NCBI GenBank assembly: GCA_913778505.1
Contig: CAJYWD010000047.1
Span: 1 to 64,000, forward strand
Length of the DNA stretch: 64,000 nucleotides
Reading direction: 5' to 3'
Source of the DNA: an uncultured Chryseobacterium sp.
Lineage (GTDB): Bacteria > Bacteroidota > Bacteroidia > Flavobacteriales > Weeksellaceae
Below, piece by piece: positions 19,714-29,070 of the stretch; the first letter of the stretch is position 1; each line of letters begins with the position of its first letter. The notes under the pieces are model-generated. The model was not told the origin of the DNA, did no database searches, and saw only the letters and a list, made by a program, of their open reading frames with translations. The translations under genes were made by a program, and so were the position numbers.

Positions 19714-21060
19714 TCATGATATTCTATATTCATCAATTTTGCGATAAAGCGTGGCAATACCAATTTCCAGCAGCCGCGCAGCTTCGGCCTTGTTGCCTTT
19801 AGTATAATTAAGCGTTTTCTGGATGTGGATTTTCTCTGCGCCGGCCATCGAAAATGCGGATAATGTTTTATTTGTATTGTCGGCCAATGAGGTTTGTTGC
19901 AAATCGAACGGTAAACTATCGATCGAGAGAATGTTGGTTTCTTCCAAAATCACACTTCTCTCAATAATATTGCGCAGTTCGCGGATATTGCCTTTCCATG
20001 GATGTTTTTTTAGAATTTCCAGATAATCATCAGCAATAGAGCGTATTTTTTTTCCGATTTTCTGAGAAAATTTAATAAGGAAATACTGAGCCAGTTCCGG
20101 GATATCAGCTGTTCTATCCCGCAATGACGGCAAGATGATGTTGAAAATATTGATGCGGTAAAACAAATCTTCACGAAAGTTACCTTTTTCGATTTCGGTC
20201 TGCAGATCACGGTTGGTGGCTGCAATAATCCGCACATTGACTTTAGTAGGCTTACTATCGCCAACTTTCAGAAATTCCCCGGATTCCAAAACACGAAGCA
20301 GTTTCGCCTGCAGATCGAGCGGCATCTCGCCAATCTCATCCAGAAAGACCGTACCGTTGTTGGCTTCCTCAAAAATACCTTTCGAATCTTTCATTGCGCC
20401 GGTAAAAGCGCCGGCTTTGTGACCGAACAACTCGTTTTCCAACAATTCTTTACTGAACGCCGAGCAGTTGACAGCCACGAAACCGAATCTCGCACGGTTG
20501 CTGGCGTTGTGAATAGCCTGTGCAAAGACTTCTTTGCCTGTTCCCGTTTCGCCATTCAGCAAAACCGTAGCGTCCGTAACAGCTACTTTTTTCGCTGAAT
20601 CAATTGCGAACCTGATCGGTTTCGATTTTCCAATAACGTTGTCAAAAGAATGTTTGTTGTCCAGCTGCTTCTCCAGTTGTAAAACTCTTTTGTTCAGTGC
20701 CGATTTTTCCAAAGCTTTGTAAACCAGAGGAATAATCTTATTATTATCATCTCCTTTGGTAATGTAGTCAAAAGCGCCGTTTTTTATAGCCTGAACACCA
20801 TCCGGAATATTGCCATAAGCCGTTAAAAGAATAACTTCCAAAGCTGGAAATTGATCTTTAATGATTTTAGAAAACGCTACGCCGCTACCATCCGGCAGCT
20901 TAACATCACTGATCACGACATCAATCTCCGAGACTTCCAGTCGTTTCTTTGCATTTTTCAGATCGGAAGCCTGAAACACTTCGAAGCCTTCCAGACCGAT
21001 GATTCGGGAAAGCAAAGTTCTGATTTTTTCTTCGTCGTCTATGATAAGGATTTTATTCAC
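19714..21060 (-). CDS. Sigma-54-dependent NtrC-family response regulator
   Basis: Receiver domain (DVVISDVKLPDGSG), GETGTGKEVFAQAIH, ENELFGHKAGAFTGA (GAFTGA), C-terminal Fis HTH. Confidence 0.96.
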   Translation of the reverse strand: MNKILIIDDEEKIRTLLSRIIGLEGFEVFQASDLKNAKKRLEVSEIDVVISDVKLPDGSGVAFSKIIKDQFPALEVILLTAYGNIPDGVQAIKNGAFDYITKGDDNNKIIPLVYKALEKSALNKRVLQLEKQLDNKHSFDNVIGKSKPIRFAIDSAKKVAVTDATVLLNGETGTGKEVFAQAIHNASNRARFGFVAVNCSAFSKELLENELFGHKAGAFTGAMKDSKGIFEEANNGTVFLDEIGEMPLDLQAKLLRVLESGEFLKVGDSKPTKVNVRIIAATNRDLQTEIEKGNFREDLFYRINIFNIILPSLRDRTADIPELAQYFLIKFSQKIGKKIRSIADDYLEILKKHPWKGNIRELRNIIERSVILEETNILSIDSLPFDLQQTSLADNTNKTLSAFSMAGAEKIHIQKTLNYTKGNKAEAARLLEIGIATLYRKIDEYRIS

Positions 21061-21091
21061 AGCTGGAATTTAGGCGGTAAATTTATAATAA

Positions 21092-21808
21092 TTATTCTCC
21101 TATTGCTGCTTTATCAGTAAAGAATCTGAAGCCTGGTTTTTCCTTATCAATGAGCTGCATCGGATATTGTTCCGGATTATATTCCCCATGCAAAACTTCG
21201 TGCAACGCGTGTTTCTTAGCCTCACCAAAAGCTACAACCAGAATATGCTCTGCCCGGTTGAGAACAGGCTCGGTCAATGTAATCCGGAACATCTCCTGGT
21301 CCTTAAGATAGTAAGCGTCTACCCATCTGTCTTTCTCATTCAGGATAGGCTGGTGAGGAAAAAGTGAAGCGGTGTGGCCATCATCTCCCATTCCCAAAAG
21401 TACGAGATCAAATATGCCTTCATTGCCTAAGACTTTGCGCAGTTGTTCTTGATAGGATTTTGCAAAATCAGCGGGTTCCATATTATCACTGTACATCGGG
21501 AAAACCTGCGCCCGATTCACAGGAACTTTGTCCAGCAATGTTTCGATGGTCATTTTTGCATTGCTCCTATCGTCATCCAGCGGCACCCAGCGCTCATCAA
21601 CCCAAAAAACAAACCATCGATCCCAGTCGATTTTAGTGTAATATTCTTCGGTTGCAAGCAGTTGGAAAATAGCTTTGGGCGATGAGCCACCACTTAAAGC
21701 TACGGTAAATCTGCCATTTTTTGCAACAGCTTCTGCAGAACGTTCCACGAAAAGCATGGCAGCGCTATGATTGAGCTCATCCAGATTATCAAATATCGTT
21801 AAGTTCAT
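21092..21808 (-). CDS. pgl: 6-phosphogluconolactonase
   Basis: VALSGGSSPKAIFQLL, FWVDERWVPLDDDRSN, GMGDDGHTASLFPH. Confidence 0.95.
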   Translation of the reverse strand: MNLTIFDNLDELNHSAAMLFVERSAEAVAKNGRFTVALSGGSSPKAIFQLLATEEYYTKIDWDRWFVFWVDERWVPLDDDRSNAKMTIETLLDKVPVNRAQVFPMYSDNMEPADFAKSYQEQLRKVLGNEGIFDLVLLGMGDDGHTASLFPHQPILNEKDRWVDAYYLKDQEMFRITLTEPVLNRAEHILVVAFGEAKKHALHEVLHGEYNPEQYPMQLIDKEKPGFRFFTDKAAIGE

Positions 21809-21866
21809 TTATTTTAATTTTAATTGTCCGCTTTTAATTCATAAATCCAAATCAGAAGTTGAATTT

Positions 21867-21953
21867 GTCATCCGCAGGAATCTTTACGAAGTTAATGTAA
21901 CAATTCAATCAAACAGCTTTGATTGAATTGTGTCCATATTCCTGCGTAACGAC
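21867..21953. repeat. Intergenic inverted-repeat (REP/MITE-like) element
   Basis: GTCATCCGCAGGAAT ... ATTCCTGCGTAACGAC with inner CAATTCAATCAAA-cagc-TTTGATTGAATTG perfect hairpin. Confidence 0.7.
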
Positions 21954-22011
21954 AAAACACATCTATAAACCAGAATATTATGAATGGCGGCTATTGAATT
22001 TTCATTTTTAA

Positions 22012-23487
22012 TTAAACCCAGCTGTGGCCTTGTCTTTCCACCAATTCAAAACTCTCTTTCGGTCCCCAGCTTCCGGCTTCGTAATTGGGGAATGATTCGG
22101 CTTTATGATTTTCCCAGTTTTCCTGAATTGTAGTTACCACATCCCATGCTTCTTCCACCTGATCCGAACGCATGAATAGTGTCAAATCGCCTTCCAGAGC
22201 ATCCTGTAGCAGTGTTTCATAGGCTTCGGGCGTATCTTCCTTGCACGCAAAATAATCGAAGATCATTTCCACAGGTCGCAGCTCCATAGAAACACCCTGT
22301 TTCTTAGTCATAAACTGCAGGCGGATATCCATCAAAGGCTGAATGTTGATGATAAGACGGTTGGCTTTCAAAGGATTGGCATCAGAGAAAGTAGAATGTG
22401 GCAACGGTTTGAACTGAACCACAATGTAAGATTGTTTTTCAGCCATCTTTTTTCCGGTTCTCAGGTAGAACGGAACATTTTGCCAACGTTCATTATCCAT
22501 ATAAAATTTGGCTGCCACAAAAGTTTCGGTATTGGAATCCGGTGCTATTTCCTCTTCCTCGCGATAGCCTTTCTGCTCTTTCCCGTTGATGACACCTTTG
22601 CCGTACTGTCCGCGTACCGCATAGTGCGAGACTTTGTCCGCCGGGATTCGGCGGATCGCCTTCAGAACATCTACTTTTCGGTTTCTGATTTCATCAGCTT
22701 CGAGAGACGCAGGTGGTTCCATGGCTACCATACAGAGGATCTGAAGCAAATGATTCTGCACCATATCGCGCAGAGCGCCAGTTTTCTCATAAAAACTGCC
22801 ACGGCTTTCTACGCCCACTTCTTCGGCCACCGTTATCTGAACAGACTCAATATACTGCTGATTCCATAACGGCTCGAAGACAGAGTTTCCAAAGCGGAAT
22901 GCAAGAATATTCTGGACGGTTTCTTTACCCAGATAATGATCGATCCGGTAGATCTGCTTTTCTTCGAAAGTTTGTGACAGAAGCTGATTCAGTTCTATCG
23001 CTGATTTTTTATCGTGTCCAAATGGTTTCTCAATGATAATTCTGTCCTTATCGGAATCGGAAGCCAAGGCTGTAGTTTTGATATGGTTGGAAATCACGGA
23101 AACAAAGTCCGGACCTATAGAGAGGTAGAATAATCTGTTTCCACGTACACCGAAAGCTTTATCCAGTTCATCGAGTTTGGCATCCAGTGCGCTGTACGAA
23201 GGCTCTTCATTAAGCTGATGACGGAAATAGGTGATATGAGATTCAAAATGTCCCCAGTCTTCCTCAGTCACCTTATTTCTGGAAAACTCTTCCAAATGGG
23301 TCTTCACATAATTTCTGAAGTTTTGGTTCTCATATTCGGAACGGCCCAGGGCAACGATATTAAATTGCTCCGGCAATCTGCCATCCAGAAAAAGGTTATA
23401 AAATGCAGGAAACAGTTTTCTTTTTGCAAGGTCTCCCGTAGCACCAAAAATAATAATATTGGTTGCGTTCAGTTGTTTATCGCTCAT
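22012..23487 (-). CDS. zwf: Glucose-6-phosphate 1-dehydrogenase (start trimmed to MSDKQLNATNIIIFGATGDLAKRK)
   Basis: GATGDLAKRKLFPA, RIDHYLGKETVQN. Confidence 0.96.
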   Translation of the reverse strand: MSDKQLNATNIIIFGATGDLAKRKLFPAFYNLFLDGRLPEQFNIVALGRSEYENQNFRNYVKTHLEEFSRNKVTEEDWGHFESHITYFRHQLNEEPSYSALDAKLDELDKAFGVRGNRLFYLSIGPDFVSVISNHIKTTALASDSDKDRIIIEKPFGHDKKSAIELNQLLSQTFEEKQIYRIDHYLGKETVQNILAFRFGNSVFEPLWNQQYIESVQITVAEEVGVESRGSFYEKTGALRDMVQNHLLQILCMVAMEPPASLEADEIRNRKVDVLKAIRRIPADKVSHYAVRGQYGKGVINGKEQKGYREEEEIAPDSNTETFVAAKFYMDNERWQNVPFYLRTGKKMAEKQSYIVVQFKPLPHSTFSDANPLKANRLIINIQPLMDIRLQFMTKKQGVSMELRPVEMIFDYFACKEDTPEAYETLLQDALEGDLTLFMRSDQVEEAWDVVTTIQENWENHKAESFPNYEAGSWGPKESFELVERQGHSWV

Positions 23488-23497
23488 GATTGTGTTA

Positions 23498-24916
23498 TTA
23501 TAAATTACAAGAATCCCATGATGTGTGGAAAATACCTTCCCTGTCAATTCTCTGATAAGTGTGCGCTCCAAAATAGTCACGCTGCGCCTGGATGAGGTTC
23601 ACGGGAAGCGAGGCTGTGGTGTAGGCGTCAAAATATCCAAGCGCAGTCTGAAGACCAAGACTCGGAATTCCGTTAGATGCTGCGTAGGCCGCAGTTTTAC
23701 GAATCGAACCCAATTTCGATTTTACAATATCAACAATGGTTTCATCCAGTAAAATATTGGTGAGTTCCGGACGTTTGGAATAGGCCTGATAAAAAGTTTC
23801 CAGCACAACTGAGCGGATAATACAGCCGCCGCGCCATATTTTGACAACATCTTTCAGCGGGATTTCAAATTTATATTCTTCAGAAGCGTTCACGAGCAGT
23901 GCAAGTCCCTGAGCATAACTGATCAAGGTTGAGACGTACAATGCCTCGCCGACCTCTTCGATGAATAATTCTTTATCTGTAACCGCTTCAACAGATTTTT
24001 CGCCATAGAGCTCAGAAGCTACCATTCTTTCCTCTTTATAAGCCGAAAGAATCCTGGAAGTTACTGCAATATCGATTGTAGGAATGGACGTTCCGATTTC
24101 CATGCCCTGCTCAGAAGTCCATTTTCCGGTTCCCTTGGCGCCTGCTTTATCCAGAATACTGTCTACAAGATAAGCTTTAGACAGCGTGTCCTTCTCGCGG
24201 AAAATATCACGCGTAATCTCGATCAGGAAGGAGTTCATTTCGCCCTCGTTCCATTTCCTGAAAACCTCATAGAGCTCATCGTTATTAAGTTTCGCACCTT
24301 TTCTGAGGAGATCATACGCTTCGCTGATGAGTTGCATGATCGCATACTCAATGCCGTTGTGCACCATTTTGACATAATTTCCGGCGGAGCTTCTGCCCAT
24401 ATATGCTGTACAAGCCTCGCCGTTGACTTTCGCCGAGATAGCTTCCAGCATTGGTTTTACTTTGTTGAAGGCTTCCAGATCGCCGCCGGGCATAATACTG
24501 GGACCGGTTCTGGCGCCCTTTTCGCCGCCGGAAACTCCCATTCCCATAAAATGAAGTCCGAGTGTGGCATAATCTGCAATTCTGCGTTCAGTATCCAGAA
24601 AGAATGAATTTCCCGCATCAATCACAATATCTCCCTGATGCAGGAATGGTTTCAGATTCGTCAGCACGATATCTACCGGTTTTCCTGCCGGCACCATAAG
24701 GATAATTTTGCGCGGTAATTCCAGAGATTGGACGAAGGCTTCCAGAACCGCAGTTCCCATCACGCTAGTTCCGGGCGTGGCGCCGTCTGCAAGAGTATTG
24801 GCTTTTTCGGCATCCAAATCGAAGCCGGCAACAGAAAAACCATTGTCGGCAATATTATAAAGAATATTTTTTCCCATCACACCGAGGCCCACGACCCCGT
24901 AGTTGTACTTTTCCAT
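23498..24916 (-). CDS. gnd: 6-phosphogluconate dehydrogenase (NADP+, decarboxylating)
   Basis: GLGVMGKNI, GMGVSGGEKGARTGPSIMPGG, KMVHNGIEYAIMQL. Confidence 0.97.
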   Translation of the reverse strand: MEKYNYGVVGLGVMGKNILYNIADNGFSVAGFDLDAEKANTLADGATPGTSVMGTAVLEAFVQSLELPRKIILMVPAGKPVDIVLTNLKPFLHQGDIVIDAGNSFFLDTERRIADYATLGLHFMGMGVSGGEKGARTGPSIMPGGDLEAFNKVKPMLEAISAKVNGEACTAYMGRSSAGNYVKMVHNGIEYAIMQLISEAYDLLRKGAKLNNDELYEVFRKWNEGEMNSFLIEITRDIFREKDTLSKAYLVDSILDKAGAKGTGKWTSEQGMEIGTSIPTIDIAVTSRILSAYKEERMVASELYGEKSVEAVTDKELFIEEVGEALYVSTLISYAQGLALLVNASEEYKFEIPLKDVVKIWRGGCIIRSVVLETFYQAYSKRPELTNILLDETIVDIVKSKLGSIRKTAAYAASNGIPSLGLQTALGYFDAYTTASLPVNLIQAQRDYFGAHTYQRIDREGIFHTSWDSCNL

Positions 24917-25154
24917 AGTGTGTAATTTGATTTTTTACTGAGATAAAATTAGAGAATCGAAAACAAAAATCATCATAACATAAGATAATTAATTCTTAAA
25001 ATTTTGCTGATTTTTGGTTTAATCTCATGACCTTAAATTTGGATATATGATTTTGCACAATTAAAATAAATACACTATTGATTAATGATGACAATCCATT
25101 ACCAAAGGAAAAAGCGACATTGATTTAAAAGATTATAAAAACATTTCAAATTCG

Positions 25155-25162
25155 TAAATTTG
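25155..25162 (+). promoter_or_regulatory. -7 element (TAAATTTG) upstream of mutS2-like gene
   Basis: Matches TAnnTTTG. Confidence 0.45.
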
Positions 25163-25166
25163 TAAT

Positions 25167-27308
25167 GTGAATATTAATCAAGCAGACCTTAATGAATTAG
25201 AATTTCCGGCGTTACTTTCGGAAATCGCACCATTCGCCTACTCGCCCAAGACGGCAGAACGGATCATGCAACTCCGCCCGATGGCGATTGAAGAAGCGGA
25301 AATCTCGCTGAAAAAAACTTCGGAATTCCTCTCGAGTTTTGAAAGTTCCAATGCCATTCCCTTCGATGAATACGAGGACATCGACGAAGAGCTAAAGCTG
25401 ATGCATATTGAGAATTTTCGTCTGGAAAACAAATCTTTCATCAGAATCAAAACCATTACCGAGCAGATCGGAAAACTGCAAAAATTCTTCCCTCAGCATG
25501 CCGAAGCTTTTCCAACACTCATCGATGAAGTGAAAGATCTGGAATTCCGGAAGGAAATCATCGATAAAGTGGACAAAGTGTTCAACCGTTTCGGTGAAGT
25601 TAAGAGTGAAGCTTCCACTGCGCTGAAAATATTGAGAACCGAAATACAGCACGCCAGGAAAGCTGTGGATGAGAATTTTAACCGCTCACTGGCAACATAC
25701 TCGGACTTTCTGGAAGACATCAGAGAAAGTATTATTGACGATCAGAGAGTTCTGGCGGTAAAATCAGGCTTTAAGAAAAGGGTGAATGGCCGAGTACTGG
25801 GCATTTCCAAAACAGGATCCATCACCTTTATGCAGCCGGAAAGCGTGGTGAGGCATTATTTTAAACTGAAAGAAAATCAGGAGGAAGAGAAAAAGGAAAT
25901 CGACAAAATATTGCGAAAGCTTACGGCAGAATTGTCAGAATTCCAGCCGCAACTTTCGGATTATCAGACTTATATTTTTGATCTGGATTTAATCCGAGCA
26001 AAAGCCCAATTTGCTGAAAAAGTCAACGGCATTCTACCGAAAATCAACAGACATCAGACCTTACGTCTGAAAGATGCGTTTCATCCCTTACTTCGGATCC
26101 GGAATAAAAATGAGAATAAGGAGATTTTTCCACAGACTTTAACGTTAACAGAACACAACCGCATCATCTGTATTTCCGGACCTAATGCCGGAGGAAAATC
26201 CATTACGCTGAAAACCGTTGGATTGCTGCAGCTGATGATCCAGAGCGGAATTCTTGTTCCTGTTCACCCGAAATCTGAAATGTTTTTCTTTGAAAGCATT
26301 ATGACCGATATTGGTGACAATCAATCCATTGAAAACCATTTGTCCACCTACTCTTCCCGACTGAAAAAGATGTCGGGAATGATCCGTGAAGCGGACAGCA
26401 GAACCTTGCTTTTGATTGATGAATTCGGAACCGGTTCCGACCCTGAACTGGGCGGCGCACTGGCAGAGAGTTTTATGGAATATTTCTATGACAAGAAAAG
26501 CTTCGGCATCATCACGACGCATTATACGAATATCAAACTGGTGGTAGAACAGATGCCGGCGGCCACTAACGCTGCGATGCTTTTCGATGAAAGAACGCTT
26601 GAACCACTTTATAAACTGGAAATCGGACAAGCCGGAAGTTCCTTCACATTCGAAGTAGCAGAGAAAAATAAGATTCCGAGATTCATTATCAACAATGCGC
26701 GGAAAAAGGTAGAACACGACATCGTAAATCTGGATAAAACCATCGTAAAACTGCAGCAGGAAAAATTCGAAGTCGAAAAACTGAAATCCAATCTCGCTGA
26801 AACCAAAGAATCTGTGGAAGACAAGCGTGACAATCTGCAGAAACTCAATGAACAGCTTCAGCAGAAGTTATTTAACTTCCAAAAATTGTATGAAGAAGAA
26901 CATAGAAAACTGCAATTCGGAAATAAGATTGAAACATTTATTGACAGCTATGTGAAAGGAAAATCGAGAAAAGATGTCGTAAAAGATTTTGTTAAAATCC
27001 TGGAACAGGAAAAATTCCGCAAGTTGGGAAGCGATAAAGATGAGACCAAAAGGCTTCAGGTGGTGAGACGCAAAATCACGCAGCAGCTGAAAAAAGAGGA
27101 TGTACAGGAAAAAATTGCTGAAACCAACGAAAAATTAGAAGAAAAAAGAAAAGCCGAGCGCGCGGTCTGGATGAAAGTTGGCCAACGGGTACGGATTACG
27201 GGAAGCACAAGTGTAGGGACGATAGAAAAAATTTCCAAGAATAAAGTCATTGTCAATTACGGCACGTTCAAAACGACTATTAATTCTGAAGAATTGGAGA
27301 GAATATAA
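25167..27308 (+). CDS. MutS2-family DNA mismatch repair/recombination ATPase
   Basis: ISGPNAGGKSITLKTVGLLQ, LLLIDEFGTGSDPELGGALAE, ITTHYTNIK; long coiled coil; C-terminal Smr not evident. Confidence 0.93.
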   Translation: MNINQADLNELEFPALLSEIAPFAYSPKTAERIMQLRPMAIEEAEISLKKTSEFLSSFESSNAIPFDEYEDIDEELKLMHIENFRLENKSFIRIKTITEQIGKLQKFFPQHAEAFPTLIDEVKDLEFRKEIIDKVDKVFNRFGEVKSEASTALKILRTEIQHARKAVDENFNRSLATYSDFLEDIRESIIDDQRVLAVKSGFKKRVNGRVLGISKTGSITFMQPESVVRHYFKLKENQEEEKKEIDKILRKLTAELSEFQPQLSDYQTYIFDLDLIRAKAQFAEKVNGILPKINRHQTLRLKDAFHPLLRIRNKNENKEIFPQTLTLTEHNRIICISGPNAGGKSITLKTVGLLQLMIQSGILVPVHPKSEMFFFESIMTDIGDNQSIENHLSTYSSRLKKMSGMIREADSRTLLLIDEFGTGSDPELGGALAESFMEYFYDKKSFGIITTHYTNIKLVVEQMPAATNAAMLFDERTLEPLYKLEIGQAGSSFTFEVAEKNKIPRFIINNARKKVEHDIVNLDKTIVKLQQEKFEVEKLKSNLAETKESVEDKRDNLQKLNEQLQQKLFNFQKLYEEEHRKLQFGNKIETFIDSYVKGKSRKDVVKDFVKILEQEKFRKLGSDKDETKRLQVVRRKITQQLKKEDVQEKIAETNEKLEEKRKAERAVWMKVGQRVRITGSTSVGTIEKISKNKVIVNYGTFKTTINSEELERI

Positions 27309-27316
27309 AAAAAATT

Positions 27317-27811
27317 ATGAAAATTGAATATAAAATTCAACAATCTGAATACATAAAACTTATGTTTTATCAGGCTTATACAAAACCGATATTCATATAT
27401 ATAACTATAATAGGAATTATCTTTCTGTTTTTAATTATTAAAGATTTGTTTTTATATAAGACATTCGGTGATTATACTTCAATATTCATTGCAGTTTTCA
27501 CCTTACTCTTCTATCCAATTTTACTCTATTCACGATTTCGGAATTTTTACAAATCTCATAAGATTTTAGGATTAAAAACCATTACAGAAATCGAAAGAGA
27601 GGGATTTCGTGATGAAGGGGAAGGTTTCGAAGCAAAGATTCTTTGGAAAAATATTTATAAAGTCAAAGAACTTAAAAATTGGATATTAGTTTATCATAAT
27701 TCTATAGCTTACGGTTTTTTACCAAAAAGAGCAATGACAAAGTCACAAATTGAAGATTTTAGAAATATAGTTATTGAAAATAAAATCAAGGCTGAGTTGA
27801 GGGCTGATTAA
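27317..27811 (+). CDS. YcxB-like membrane protein
   Basis: Two TM segments then WKNIYKVKELKNWILVYHNSIAYGFLPKRAM. Confidence 0.65.
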   Translation: MKIEYKIQQSEYIKLMFYQAYTKPIFIYITIIGIIFLFLIIKDLFLYKTFGDYTSIFIAVFTLLFYPILLYSRFRNFYKSHKILGLKTITEIEREGFRDEGEGFEAKILWKNIYKVKELKNWILVYHNSIAYGFLPKRAMTKSQIEDFRNIVIENKIKAELRAD

Positions 27812-27818
27812 TATAAAA

Positions 27819-27849
27819 AAGAAAGCGATCATTCATCTGATCGCTTTTA
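27819..27849. terminator. Bidirectional terminator
   Basis: AAAGCGATCA-ttca-TCTGATCGCTTT. Confidence 0.7.
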
Positions 27850-27854
27850 CAATT

Positions 27855-28232
27855 TTATGCGTGAAAATGCTTTTTCACTTCTTCAAGAACCTGCTCTTCG
27901 CTGAGTTGCGAATCGGTTCCGAGCTTGATATTCAGGTTTTTGTACTGTGGCGTTTCCAGTAAGTGATTTCTCAGTTCCTCCTGCGAAGTTCCCGGTCCTG
28001 TGATGAAAAGCTCTGTACTGTTGGTGATCACCTTTTCAATCTCCTTGTAGAACTTAGCACGGTTGGTCTGTTCTGCATTGTGCGCTGCGTTTTCGCTGGA
28101 ATTTCCATGTTGCACTTCTGCTTTTACTACCTCGCGTACTGCAAAATCCGTTACATCCTGAGCATTGTGATTGGTTACCACGATTGCTTTTCTGCCGTCT
28201 ATCCAAAGACCAGCTACTTTTTTATCATTCAT
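27855..28232 (-). CDS. Hypothetical protein, host-attachment/eRF1-like fold suspected
   Basis: GLWIDGRKAIVVTNHNAQDVTDFAVREV...ELFITGPGTSQEELRNHLLETPQYKNL. Confidence 0.6.
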   Translation of the reverse strand: MNDKKVAGLWIDGRKAIVVTNHNAQDVTDFAVREVVKAEVQHGNSSENAAHNAEQTNRAKFYKEIEKVITNSTELFITGPGTSQEELRNHLLETPQYKNLNIKLGTDSQLSEEQVLEEVKKHFHA

Positions 28233-28296
28233 AATTTTTTAATTTGAACAATACTTTTCAAGGATTGTGCAAAACTAGTGTTAACGGACGTTAAAG

Positions 28297-28911
28297 TTAA
28301 TGATGATAAACATCCTCATACGTCACACCCGCTTCAATTCTGATCGGCAGCTTATTTTCTTCCGGAACAATCGGGCAATTGTAATCCAAGGCATTGTAGG
28401 CGCAATAAGGCTGATAGGATTGATTAAAATCCAAAACGATTTCGTTGCCGGCTGGGATTTTCAGATCCATATATTTTCCGCCGCCATAAGTGTCTGTGCC
28501 GTTGGTAAGATCGCGGAAGGGCAAAAACAGATGATCTTTGTATTTATCCATTTTCATCAGATCCAGACTTTGATACAGGGTCAACGTCAGGTATTGCCCG
28601 TCCAATTCAAACCTCACTTTCCCATACTCCCGATACTGTTTGAATTTCCCGGAAGAAGTCGGCCATTCGAAAGGAACAGGATTCTCGGTTTTTACAACAT
28701 TAGCAATTACCCTGTATTTCAGATTGATTGGGAAAAACGGATGTTTTTTGAAATTCTTCAGATTATCGCCTCGCAACGGCGTTTCCTTTGGGTTCAGGTA
28801 CTCTGCATTAAGTTCTTTCTGAAATTTTTTAATGGCCGCAATATTGTCTTTTTCAGTCTGAGCACTTAGACATAAAGACAACAATATGAACAGCAAACAT
28901 AATTTTTTCAT
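28297..28911 (-). CDS. DUF1684 domain secreted protein
   Basis: Signal peptide; LFLPFRDLTNGTDTYGGGKYMDLKIP, LDFNQSYQPYCAYNALDYNCPIVPEENKLPIRIEAGV. Confidence 0.88.
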   Translation of the reverse strand: MKKLCLLFILLSLCLSAQTEKDNIAAIKKFQKELNAEYLNPKETPLRGDNLKNFKKHPFFPINLKYRVIANVVKTENPVPFEWPTSSGKFKQYREYGKVRFELDGQYLTLTLYQSLDLMKMDKYKDHLFLPFRDLTNGTDTYGGGKYMDLKIPAGNEIVLDFNQSYQPYCAYNALDYNCPIVPEENKLPIRIEAGVTYEDVYHH

Positions 28912-28935
28912 ACTTCCATTTTATTAATAATTTGG

Positions 28936-29053
28936 GCAGCTTATCCGTCTTCCACTCCCGCTTTTTTCTGTCATTGCGAACGAAATGAGTCAATCTGCAG
29001 AACTTTTGCCCCATCGCAATGACAGAAAAAGAGCTCCGTTCAAGCCGGGCTGC
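28936..29053 (-). ncRNA. Dispersed structured element, copy D, with a REP-like TGTCATTGCGA...TCGCAATGACA insert in inner stem
   Basis: Minus strand GCAGC-CCGGCTTGAACGGA-GCT-C-TTTTTCTGTCATTGCGA ... TCGCAATGACAGAAAAA-AGC-GGGAGTGGAAGACGGATAA-GCTGC. Confidence 0.6.
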
Positions 29054-29070
29054 TGCAATTCGGAAACGAT

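Noticed and set aside
22396-23036. Plus-strand ORFs opposite zwf
   Set aside because: Antisense shadows of a clear conserved enzyme; no family motifs.
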